From positions 1-17,175 of the forward strand of contig DATMBH010000093.1 in NCBI GenBank assembly GCA_035559335.1: a stretch of DNA of 17,175 nt, written 5' to 3'. The notes below the pieces were generated by a model, which was not told where the DNA came from, made no database searches, and was given only the letters and a program-made list of their open reading frames with translations. Positions within the stretch are counted from its first letter, which is position 1. Every line of letters begins with the position of its first letter. The position numbers were made by a program, and so were the translations under genes. The DNA is from DASXPG01 sp035559335. Its GTDB lineage: Bacteria; Gemmatimonadota; Gemmatimonadetes; Gemmatimonadales; JACORV01. This document shows positions 7,406 through 15,555 of this stretch, piece by piece.

Positions 7406-8635
7406 ATGGGCTTATCGGTGGTGCTGGCGTATTCCGGAGGGCTCGACACCTCGGCGATCGTGCCGTGGCTGCGCGAGCACTACAACGCCACGGTCCACTG
7501 CATCGCGGTGGACGTTGGACAGGGCGAGGAGGAGCTGCGCGGTGTGGAGGAGAAGGCGATCCGTTCCGGCGCCGCGTCCTGCGTCGTCGAGGACGTGCGT
7601 GAGCGGTTCGTGCGCGAGTTCATCTGGCCCACCCTCAAGGCCAACGCCGTCTATGCCCGCACCTACCTGCTCGGCACCTCGATGGCCCGTCCGATCATCG
7701 CCGAGCGCCAGGTGGCGCTGGCCCGCCGCATCGGCGCCCAGGCGCTGGCGCACGGCTGCACCGGCAAGGGGAACGACCAGGTCCGCTTCGAGCTGACGTT
7801 TCAGGCCTTTGCACCCGATCTTCGCATCATCGCACCGTGGCGCGAGTGGGAGTTCAGGGGACGCGAGGACCTGATCAACTATCTCCGCTCCAGGGACATC
7901 CCGACCACAGCGACGGCCGAGAAGCCGTGGAGCCGCGATCGGAACCTGTGGCACATCTCGCACGAGGGCGGCATCCTGGAGGACCCATGGTGCGAGCCGC
8001 CGGCCGACCTGTTCGTGCTCACGCGCGACCCCGCCGACGCGCCCAGCCGACCCGCGATCGTCACGATCGGTTTCGAGTGCGGCGAACCGGTGTCGCTAGA
8101 CGGCGAACGCAAGGGGCCAGTGGAGCTGATAAGCACCCTCAACGCAATCGCCGGCGAGCACGGCGTGGGCCGGGCGGACGTCGTCGAAGACCGCCTCGTG
8201 GGCATGAAGTCGCGCGGCGTGTACGAGACACCGGCCGGCACCGTGCTGTTCCAGGCGCACCGGGAGCTGGAGCAGCTGGTCCTCGACCGGCGCACGCTCG
8301 CCCTGGCCGACGACCTCGGCCGCCGTTATGCGGATCTCGTCTACGACGGCAGGTGGTGGACCTCGGAGCGCGAGGCTCTGGACGCGCTGGTAAGGGCGAC
8401 CCAGGAACACGTGACCGGCGAGGTGCGCGTGAAGCTGTTCAAGGGCTCGGTCGCGGTGCAGGGCCGCCGCTCGCCGCACTCGCTGTTCGACGAGGGCCTC
8501 GCCACCTTCTCGGCCGACAACGTCTACCACCAGAAGGACGCCGAAGGCTTTATCCGGCTCTACGGCCTGGCCGTCCGCACGGCCGCCGAACGGGATCGCA
8601 GACTGAGCGCGCGACTGGTCGAGGCAGCGGACTAG
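7406..8635 (+). CDS. argG: Argininosuccinate synthase
   Basis: 409 residues, the normal family length. It condenses citrulline and aspartate with ATP to argininosuccinate, the penultimate step of arginine synthesis, in the cytoplasm. The N-terminal pyrophosphatase-type P-loop AYSGGLDTS (8-16) and the family motif GCTGKGNDQVRFE (117-129) are intact, as is the SHEGGILEDPW segment. The ATG start sits directly after a strong AGGAGG and places the P-loop at its usual distance from the N-terminus. argH follows on the same strand after 136 nt of repeat DNA. Nothing links it functionally to the flanking cytochrome clusters. Confidence 0.97.
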   Translation: MGLSVVLAYSGGLDTSAIVPWLREHYNATVHCIAVDVGQGEEELRGVEEKAIRSGAASCVVEDVRERFVREFIWPTLKANAVYARTYLLGTSMARPIIAERQVALARRIGAQALAHGCTGKGNDQVRFELTFQAFAPDLRIIAPWREWEFRGREDLINYLRSRDIPTTATAEKPWSRDRNLWHISHEGGILEDPWCEPPADLFVLTRDPADAPSRPAIVTIGFECGEPVSLDGERKGPVELISTLNAIAGEHGVGRADVVEDRLVGMKSRGVYETPAGTVLFQAHRELEQLVLDRRTLALADDLGRRYADLVYDGRWWTSEREALDALVRATQEHVTGEVRVKLFKGSVAVQGRRSPHSLFDEGLATFSADNVYHQKDAEGFIRLYGLAVRTAAERDRRLSARLVEAAD

Positions 8636-8638
8636 GGC

Positions 8639-8748
8639 TCTGGGATCGGTGGTCAGGGCTCAGGGCTGTATCTTTCGACCCTGACAACTGACAACCGACA
8701 ACTGACAACTGAATCTGACCCCCGACTCCCGAGCCCCGACACCCCTCT
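8639..8748 (+). repeat. 7-bp-period repeat block between argG and argH, including TGACAAC x4
   Basis: The whole spacer is built of heptads. The G-rich arm reads tctggga, tcggtgg, tcagggc, tcagggc (8639-8666). A near-perfect tandem of TGACAAC runs from 8682 to 8709 (third copy CGACAAC). The C-rich arm reads tctgacc, cccgact, cccgagc, cccgaca (8714-8741). The TGACAAC tandem resembles the heptanucleotide STRR repeats described in filamentous cyanobacteria. The block begins within a few bases of the argG stop and runs up to the codons for the conserved N-terminus of argH. Confidence 0.75.
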
Positions 8749-8771
8749 GGTCCGGCCGCTTCCAGCAGCCG

Positions 8772-10103
8772 ATGGATGAGCGGCTAGACCGGCTGAACCG
8801 CAGTCTGCCAGTTGACCGGCGGCTGTGGCGCGAGGACCTGGACGTCAACCGCGCATGGGTCCTGGCGCTGGAAGGCTGCGGGGTACTGACTGCGGCCGAG
8901 CGCGAGCGGATGCTGGAGGGCCTGGACGCGGTAGCGGCGCGGCTGGCGGCGGGCGAGGCCGAATCCGCGGCGGACGAGGACGTTCACTCCCTCATCGAGC
9001 GCCTGTTAGGCGAGGCGATCGGTGCGATGGCCGGCAAACTGCACACCGGCCGCTCCCGCAACGACCAGATGGCTACGGATCTCAGGCTGTGGACCATGCG
9101 GGCGCTGGACCGGCTCGACGCGGGACTGCTCGGCTTGGGACGCGCCCTGGTGGCCCGGGCACGCGAGACCATTGATCTCATCATGCCGTCGTACACGCAC
9201 ACCCAGCGCGCGCAGCCGGTGCGTGCGGCGCACTGGCTGCTGTCCCACGCCTGGCCGCTGGTCCGGGATCGCGGGCGAATCGCCGACGCGCGGCGCCGCG
9301 CGTCGGTATTGCCGTTAGGTTCAGGCGCCATCGCCGGCTCCGGGTTCCCGGTCGATCGCGCCGCCCTGGCGCGGCGACTCGGATTCGACCAGGTCGCTCC
9401 CAACTCCATGGACGCGACCGGCGATCGTGACTTCGCAGTGGAGTCCACCTTCGCCGCAACTCTGGCATCGCTGCACGGCTCTCGTCTGGCGGAAGACCTG
9501 GTGCTGTTCTCGACTGCCGAGTTCGGCTTCGTCTCGCTGCCCGAACCATTCACCACCGGCAGCAGCCTCATGCCGCAAAAGCGCAACCCGGATTCGCTCG
9601 AGCTGGCGCGCGGCGTTTCGGGCCAGCAGATCGGGCGGTTGACCGGCCTGCTTGCTACGCTCAAGGCGCTGCCGTCCGGATACCAGAAGGACCTGCAGGA
9701 GAACAACGCCACGCTCATCGCCGCGCTGGATTCCGCCGCGGCGGCCGCAGCGATGCTGGCGGGCGTGATCGAGGGCCTGGTGTTCCATCCCGAGCGCATG
9801 AAGCAGGCGGTGGACGCTGCCACGCTCGCAACCGACCTCGCCGACCTGCTGGTGCTCGAAGGTTGCCCGTTCCGGGAGGCGCACGCGCTGGTCGGCGCAC
9901 TGGTGAAGGTCGCCGAAGCGCGCGGAATTCCCCTAAACCAGGTTCCCAATGACGTTTCATCCGGAATAGACGCCCGCCTTCCTGCACTGCTGGCCCGCCT
10001 GGGGGATGCGGAGAGCTCGGTGGAACGGCGTGTGCTCCCCGGTGGCACCGCGCGCGCGGCGGTGGAGGCGCAACTCTCGGAAGCGGAGCAGGCACTGGCA
10101 TAG
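8772..10103 (+). CDS. argH: Argininosuccinate lyase (true N-terminus probably lies upstream)
   Basis: 443 residues from ATG 8772. It splits argininosuccinate into arginine and fumarate, the last step of arginine synthesis. The fumarase/aspartase superfamily signature GSSLMPQKRNPD is at about 263-274, and HTGRSRNDQ and YTHTQRAQPV supply other active-site segments. The family N-terminal motif LW[GS]GRF is encoded in frame just upstream (8745-8762, reading LWSGRF), yet no ATG, GTG or TTG lies between the in-frame stop at 8703-8705 and ATG 8772. The gene therefore either starts at a non-standard codon (CTG 8709 or 8715 are candidates) or has lost about 9-12 residues. No clear ribosome binding site precedes ATG 8772. 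Confidence 0.93.
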   Translation: MDERLDRLNRSLPVDRRLWREDLDVNRAWVLALEGCGVLTAAERERMLEGLDAVAARLAAGEAESAADEDVHSLIERLLGEAIGAMAGKLHTGRSRNDQMATDLRLWTMRALDRLDAGLLGLGRALVARARETIDLIMPSYTHTQRAQPVRAAHWLLSHAWPLVRDRGRIADARRRASVLPLGSGAIAGSGFPVDRAALARRLGFDQVAPNSMDATGDRDFAVESTFAATLASLHGSRLAEDLVLFSTAEFGFVSLPEPFTTGSSLMPQKRNPDSLELARGVSGQQIGRLTGLLATLKALPSGYQKDLQENNATLIAALDSAAAAAAMLAGVIEGLVFHPERMKQAVDAATLATDLADLLVLEGCPFREAHALVGALVKVAEARGIPLNQVPNDVSSGIDARLPALLARLGDAESSVERRVLPGGTARAAVEAQLSEAEQALA

Positions 10104-10106
10104 CGG

Positions 10107-10168
10107 CTTAGGGTTAGGGGCTCAGGCTAGGGCGCCCCCCAACCCCCAGCCCCAAGCCCCTAGCCCCT
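10107..10168 (+). repeat. 7-bp-period repeat with complementary arms after argH
   Basis: The G-rich arm (cttaggg, ttagggg, ctcaggc, tagggcg; 10107-10134) is followed by a C-rich arm of four heptads (aaccccc, agcccca, agcccct, agcccct; 10141-10168). GGCTAGGG (10125-10132) pairs perfectly with CCCTAGCC (10158-10165), so a hairpin is possible. The block begins four bases after the argH stop. The rest of the spacer to 10297 holds the leader ORF and hairpin listed next. Confidence 0.7.
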
Positions 10169-10218
10169 GTCTTGCCCCGCGCGCACTCTCACGCTACGTT
10201 CGCAAACTGGAGGGCCGA

Positions 10219-10254
10219 ATGGCCCGCACGCCCGTCCCGTTAGCCACGGCGTGA
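10219..10254 (+). CDS. Possible 11-codon leader peptide upstream of the HNH gene
   Basis: ATG 10219 to TGA 10252-10254 encodes MARTPVPLATA. A strong Shine-Dalgarno GGAGGG (10209-10214) lies 4 nt upstream. The coding sequence overlaps the left arm and loop of a terminator-like hairpin (10230-10259) and its stop codon touches the right arm, the arrangement seen in attenuators. GGGCC-GAAT-GGCCC (10212-10225) could also fold and hide its ribosome binding site and start. The peptide shows no run of one amino acid, so any signal read by translation is unclear. It may equally be chance. Confidence 0.3.
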   Translation: MARTPVPLATA

Positions 10255-10264
10255 CGGGCTTTTT
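10230..10264 (+). terminator. Rho-independent terminator-like hairpin with T-tract
   Basis: GCCCGTC (10230-10236) pairs with GACGGGC (10253-10259); CCGT (10237-10240) pairs with ACGG (10246-10249) inside; TTTTT follows at 10260-10264. It could end arg operon transcripts, 127 nt after argH, or act as an attenuator for the HNH gene that starts 33 nt further on. Confidence 0.7.
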
Positions 10265-10297
10265 GTCACAGGCTGCTCTCCAGGAGGGGTTGAGCAG

Positions 10298-10852
10298 GTG
10301 GTGCGCTGTCTGGCGTTGAATGCTTCCTATGAGCCGATCACGATGGTGCCCGTGCGTCGGGCGCTGCGGCTGATCATCGACGGCAAGGCCGAAATGGTTG
10401 AGGCGGAGGACGGGCGCGTCGTCAGGTCCGCACGGCTGGAACTGCCACGTCCGCACGTGATCCGTCTGGTGAAGTTCGTGCACGTGCCGCGCCGGTTCCG
10501 TCGCCAGGTCACCAACACGTTCCTGTTCGCGCGCGACCACTATCGCTGCGTGTTCTGCGACCGCCCGCAGTCGGCGCTGCGGGAGCGCGAGTGCCTGACG
10601 CGCGACCACCTGGTGCCGCTCTCACGTGGCGGTACCAACGCGTGGACCAACGTCGTGACCGCGTGCTCGACTTGCAACGCGAAGAAGGGAAACCACCTGC
10701 CGGAAGAAGTGGGGATGCACCCACTCCACCCGGCAGTGGAGCCGCACTTCGTGCACCTGGCCTGGGCCGTGCGGCGGCTCACGCCGATCCAGTCGAAGTA
10801 CATCAAGCTGTTCTACGGTTCCGATACGCTCGCCGCGCTGTCCCGGGTCTGA
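10298..10852 (+). CDS. HNH endonuclease family protein
   Basis: 184 residues from GTG 10298, with AGGAGG at 10282-10287. The N-terminal block (LNASYEPITMVPVRRA, then GKAEMVE) is characteristic of a widespread free-standing HNH family in several phyla. The nuclease core follows: CVFC as first Cys pair, the segment LTRDHLVPLSRGG with the catalytic His, Asn residues in TNAWTNVV, and CSTCNAKK as second Cys pair, forming a zinc-supported beta-beta-alpha fold. The biological role of this family is not settled; it is not tied to a mobile element here. Its 3' end overlaps the convergent UspA-like gene by 40 nt. Confidence 0.9.
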   Translation: MVRCLALNASYEPITMVPVRRALRLIIDGKAEMVEAEDGRVVRSARLELPRPHVIRLVKFVHVPRRFRRQVTNTFLFARDHYRCVFCDRPQSALRERECLTRDHLVPLSRGGTNAWTNVVTACSTCNAKKGNHLPEEVGMHPLHPAVEPHFVHLAWAVRRLTPIQSKYIKLFYGSDTLAALSRV

Positions 10853-11484
10853 TTCGACGGCGCGGCGACGCGCAGCGCCCGGTCTGTCACCAGCAATACC
10901 GGACACCTAGCGCCGTCCAGCAGTTCCGCCGCAGGGGTCCCCGCGGAAACCGGGCCCGATATCACCGCTCCGGTGCCTTCGGGAAGAGCGTGGTGAGCGT
11001 CGGCAGCGACTATAACCACCGGCTCCCTGATGACACGGCGTGCGACAGCGAGAACCACCTCCTCGCGATAGCCCGCCACCAGTGCCGGTCGGGCCAGCCC
11101 CCGCGCCGGCTCGGGCGGCCGCGCGTCCGGCAGCGCGATGACCGGTACCCGCGACCACTCCGCCAGCACATCCAGCAGCGCGCCCGCGCCGCGGCGTCGA
11201 AGCACGATCACGTCGGTAGGTCTCAGCTCCGCCATCGCAAGCAGCCAAGCTGATGCTTCGCCGCGCTTGAGTGTGAGGTCGGTCTCCACGCCCAGCGAGG
11301 ATGTCGTCAGGTTGAGCCGGTCTAGGGCCGGTCGCAGTTGGTCCAGCTCGCCGGAACCGTTCTGCGCCAGGGAGTGGAACACGGTGACGCGCCGGAACCC
11401 AGCCGCAACGAGGTCCGGCAGCCACCTGGCAAGGACATCGGCGCAGCTGCTGTCTCGGATCGCGGCTATCAGCGACGAACTCAT
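10813..11484 (-). CDS. Divergent universal-stress-protein-like (UspA fold) protein
   Basis: 223 residues from the ATG at 11482-11484. A first Usp-like unit is suggested by alternating hydrophobic strands and helices: a start strand SLIAAI, RVTVFHS, then GEASAWLLAMA followed by TDVIVLRR and RVPVIALP, in the order usual for Usp domains. A second partial unit ends in CPVLLVTD. The Gly-rich G-x2-G-x9-G-[ST] nucleotide motif of ATP-binding Usp proteins is not evident. The frame is open further upstream to 11631, but those codons are Arg/Pro/Gly-rich and run through repeat DNA, so the inner ATG is preferred. It is downstream of, and may be cotranscribed with, the sigma54 regulator at 11661-13064. 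The family call rests on pattern alone. Confidence 0.55.
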   Translation of the reverse strand: MSSSLIAAIRDSSCADVLARWLPDLVAAGFRRVTVFHSLAQNGSGELDQLRPALDRLNLTTSSLGVETDLTLKRGEASAWLLAMAELRPTDVIVLRRRGAGALLDVLAEWSRVPVIALPDARPPEPARGLARPALVAGYREEVVLAVARRVIREPVVIVAADAHHALPEGTGAVISGPVSAGTPAAELLDGARCPVLLVTDRALRVAAPSNQTRDSAASVSEP

Positions 11485-11521
11485 CGCCCCGTGGCCAGTG
11501 GGAAATGCGTACCACCACCAT

Positions 11522-11567
11522 GGCTCTGGATTCCGATTCCGGAGCCGATGGCCTAGCGCATTGCGCT
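11522..11567. promoter_or_regulatory. Two inverted repeats upstream of the UspA-like gene
   Basis: GGCTCTGG (11522-11529) faces CCGGAGCC (11539-11546), 7 of 8 matched. AGCGCA-T-TGCGCT (11555-11567) is a perfect 13-bp palindrome of operator size. They lie 38-83 bp before the usp-like ATG, where an operator or 5' leader hairpin would sit. No promoter boxes were recognised. Confidence 0.35.
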
Positions 11568-11582
11568 GGAATAGCTTACGGC

Positions 11583-11630
11583 GAGGGTTGGGGCTCCCTG
11601 ATCCCCGATCCCCGTATCCCGAGCCGGACA
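11583..11630. repeat. 7-bp-period repeat, fourth copy of the family
   Basis: A short G-rich arm (gagggttggggct, 11583-11595) precedes heptads ccctgat, ccccgat, ccccgta, tcccgag (11596-11623). The layout is the same as in the three blocks between the + strand genes. The remainder of the 11485-11660 gap holds the inverted repeats above and nothing else I recognise. Confidence 0.55.
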
Positions 11631-11660
11631 TCCTGTCCCGCAGCCGCGCTCCGGGGCCTG

Positions 11661-13060
<1,400 letters not shown>

Positions 13061-13064
<4 letters not shown>

Positions 13065-14170
13065 TGCCGGCGTGGGAGGGTAATCGTGAACCGGGACCCG
13101 GCGCCGGGCTCCGATTCGGCGCGCAATGTGCCGCCGTGTGCCTGGACTATCTGGGCCGACAGCGCGAGCCCGAGGCCGCTGCCGCCGGTCGTGGAGAAGA
13201 ACGGCGTGAAGATGTGCGGCAGGAGGTCGGCGGCGATGCCGGGACCGTTGTCCACCACTACGACGCTCAGTTCCGCCTCGCCCCAGGTCGTGACAACCCG
13301 CACCTCGCCGCCGTGCTCGCACATCGCGTTGCATGCGTTGAGTAGCAGGTTCAGAATCACCTGCTGGAGCTGCGGTCCGTCGGCGTGGATTAGCGGCGGA
13401 TCTGGGGCAAGGTCGAGCACGATCCGGACGTCACGCCTGGTCAGCGTGGCCCGCACCAGGCTCGCGGCCGCGGTGATGGTGTCGTTGATGCAGGTCGGCG
13501 CACGCTGTGGTGAAGGCGGACGCGCCAAATTCACCAACTGACGGGCCAGGCGGGCTATGCGCTCGGTCTGCTCCTGCGCCAATCGCATCTCGCCCGCGCC
13601 CTCGCACTCACCGCAGCGCCTGCGCATGGCGCGGTCGAGGGTCATGGAGATCGCCATGAGCGGCGCTCCGATCTCGTGCGCTACGCCGGCTGCCACCGTT
13701 CCCGCGGTTTTCAGGCGCTCGGCGGCTAGCAGCTCGCGTTCTAAGCGCTTGCGCCAGGTGATGTCGCGGAGGATCGCGGTGAAGCCGATCAAGGTGCCGG
13801 ACTCGTCGCGGACCGCAGTGCGGGTCAGGCTCACGTCCACCACGCTGCCGTCCTTGCGGCGGCGGCGGGTCTCGTGGTCGCGGATCGAGCCCTCGCGCAG
13901 CGTGGTGGAGTGGATCCACTCCAGCTCGCCGCGTTCACGTTCTTCATCGGGAAGCAGAATCTGGAAACTGCGGCCAATCACCTCCTCCGCGGTGTAACCG
14001 AACATTGCCTCCGCGCCGTGGTTCCATGACGTGATCCGCTCATCGGGAGATACCGTGAGGATAGCGTCGGCCGACAGCTCGAGCAGCGCCGCAACGTGGG
14101 CCGGCTCGAGCGCGAGCGACGCGTTGGTATCGGACTCGCTGGCTAAGGCGGGAACGCGCTCCTCGCCCAT
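13061..14170 (-). CDS. Soluble PAS-domain sensor histidine kinase (NtrB-like)
   Basis: 369 residues from the ATG at 14168-14170, two nt after the stop of the 16-haem gene; an ATG at 14212 would add 14 residues. A PAS domain (about 25-140) precedes the dimerisation/phospho-acceptor helices with H165 in AHEIGAPL, then an ATP-binding domain with N box (QQVILNLLLNACNAM), G1 (DNGPGI), F (TPFFST) and G2 (GSGLGL). There is no transmembrane segment, so it should read a cytoplasmic signal. A CGEC pair (C186, C189) lies 21 residues after the phospho-acceptor His, where the two dimerisation helices turn; this is a possible redox or metal site. Its partner is the sigma54 regulator overlapping its 3' end. 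Confidence 0.94.
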
Positions 14171-14172
14171 CG

Positions 14173-15555
14173 CTACCGCCGTGGTGGCCCGCCGACGTGG
14201 CAGGTGCGGCACATGGCGCCATTGCGGCGTCCCAGGTCAGGATCCGGCTCGCGGCCGTGGGGATTGACCCTCCAACCGCGACTCGCCGAGTGGCACTGCA
14301 GGCAGTCCTCTTGCTGGTGACACGCGGCGCAGGTCTCGATCGAGCGGCGTGCCGCGCCGCCGTGACCGAACAGCCAGCCCGGCCGGCCGTCATGGTAGCG
14401 TCCCAGTCCCGGTCCGTTGGTGCCGCTGCCAGTACGGGCGTGGCAGTCGCGGCAGAACAGCTGGGTCTGGTGACAGCTCGCGCACTCGCCGTCCGCGGTG
14501 AAGGCCGCCTCGCGATGCCGGACCGCGAAGTTGGCCGGGTGGAACCCGGGTCGTGAGGCCGCTTCGTGGCAGCTGGCACACCTGGAGCTGGTGTGGCAGC
14601 GACTACAGGCTGCGTCCCCGCCGGCCGCAGCCACGGCGTGCCTGACGCTGAAGCCGGGGACGTGGTCGGGTGGCTGACGTCCCGAGAGGTCAACTCCGGG
14701 GGCGTCTCCCCTCCGTCGTGCCGGCAGCTGGGCCACGACCCGAACCCTGTCTTCCTCGCGGTGGCAGTTGAGGCAGGACTGCCGCGCGTGGCAGTTCGCG
14801 CAGGAGGCGGCACTGGTGGTGGCCACCAGTCCGTGGCGCCGGATGAAGTCGCCGCCGCGGTGCGATGCGGGTTCGGGATAGCGTACTCGCCGTTCGCGCA
14901 TCAAGGCCGCGACCCGCGGGTCGGCCGCCAGTCGCATGATCGGCTCGAGGCTTCTTGCGTTCACGTGACAGCTGGAACACGACTCGCGCGCGTGACACAC
15001 GGCGCAACTCTGGCTCCCGGCCTCGGCGCCGTGGCGGAACACGTAGCCGGAGTCATGGGAGCCCGGCCGCGGGAACCGTGAGATGTCGAACTGCGTCAGC
15101 CAGAAGGCATCGCGCAGCGAACGGTGGCAGCTCGCGCAATCGGCGCTGGCCAGGTGGGTCTCGGCGCGGTGCGCATGGCACGTTATGCAGCGCTCCGCCG
15201 AGGCCCTGCCCACTTGCATCAGCGGTAGGCCATCGTTGACAGCGTGGCAGCGGTTGCAGCCCAGTGCCGAATCACCTCGCGCCTGCACTCGCGCCGCATG
15301 GCGCCGGTGGTCCAGGCGGAGGTTGCTGAGCCGTGCCGGCGCCGGCTGCCAGTTCACCCGGCGCGACAGCTGGCCGTCGTGGCACTCGGCGCACAACGAA
15401 GGCGCGGGGCGCGAGGTGGCGGTATCGCCGGTGAGGATGCCCTCGTGACAGGAGACGCAGTTCGTGAACAGGCGCCGGTGCGCTAGGTGCGGGAAGCTGT
15501 CTTGGGCGAGGACGCCCTGCGGCGCCGCCAGTGCCAGAAGCAGGGCCGCGATCAT
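14173..15555 (-). CDS. 16-haem cytochrome c with repeated haem-pair modules
   Basis: 460 residues with a short signal peptide (about 1-18, ending VLAQ; its n-region lacks Lys/Arg) and 16 CXXCH sites. Ten of these form five close pairs, CXXCH-x4/5-CXXCH, at about 184-197, 252-264, 317-330, 358-372 and 409-422. Each is preceded by a module with a His about 12-15 residues before the pair ([RG]H), probably a distal haem ligand. It contains no cytochrome b domain or further membrane helix, so it is a periplasmic or outer-membrane-associated electron wire. Its ATG overlaps the stop of the barrel gene (ATGA), and the kinase gene follows after 2 nt. I do not recognise a named family beyond generic multihaem cytochrome c. 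Confidence 0.9.
   Translation of the reverse strand: MIAALLLALAAPQGVLAQDSFPHLAHRRLFTNCVSCHEGILTGDTATSRPAPSLCAECHDGQLSRRVNWQPAPARLSNLRLDHRRHAARVQARGDSALGCNRCHAVNDGLPLMQVGRASAERCITCHAHRAETHLASADCASCHRSLRDAFWLTQFDISRFPRPGSHDSGYVFRHGAEAGSQSCAVCHARESCSSCHVNARSLEPIMRLAADPRVAALMRERRVRYPEPASHRGGDFIRRHGLVATTSAASCANCHARQSCLNCHREEDRVRVVAQLPARRRGDAPGVDLSGRQPPDHVPGFSVRHAVAAAGGDAACSRCHTSSRCASCHEAASRPGFHPANFAVRHREAAFTADGECASCHQTQLFCRDCHARTGSGTNGPGLGRYHDGRPGWLFGHGGAARRSIETCAACHQQEDCLQCHSASRGWRVNPHGREPDPDLGRRNGAMCRTCHVGGPPRR

Noticed and set aside
10110..10133. G-quadruplex in the G-rich arm after argH
   Set aside because: Only three runs of three or more Gs plus one GG pair occur; the complementary C-rich arm makes a hairpin more likely.
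7276..11660. Sigma54 promoters (TGGCAC-N5-TTGC type) serving the two sigma54 regulators
   Set aside because: I found no convincing -24/-12 element in any intergenic gap; the promoters of both cytochrome operons are probably outside the window.
13065..13334. 90-residue N-terminal extension of the sigma54 regulator
   Set aside because: It lies over the kinase ATP-binding domain, is Arg-rich with no fold, and the receiver domain begins normally at 13064.
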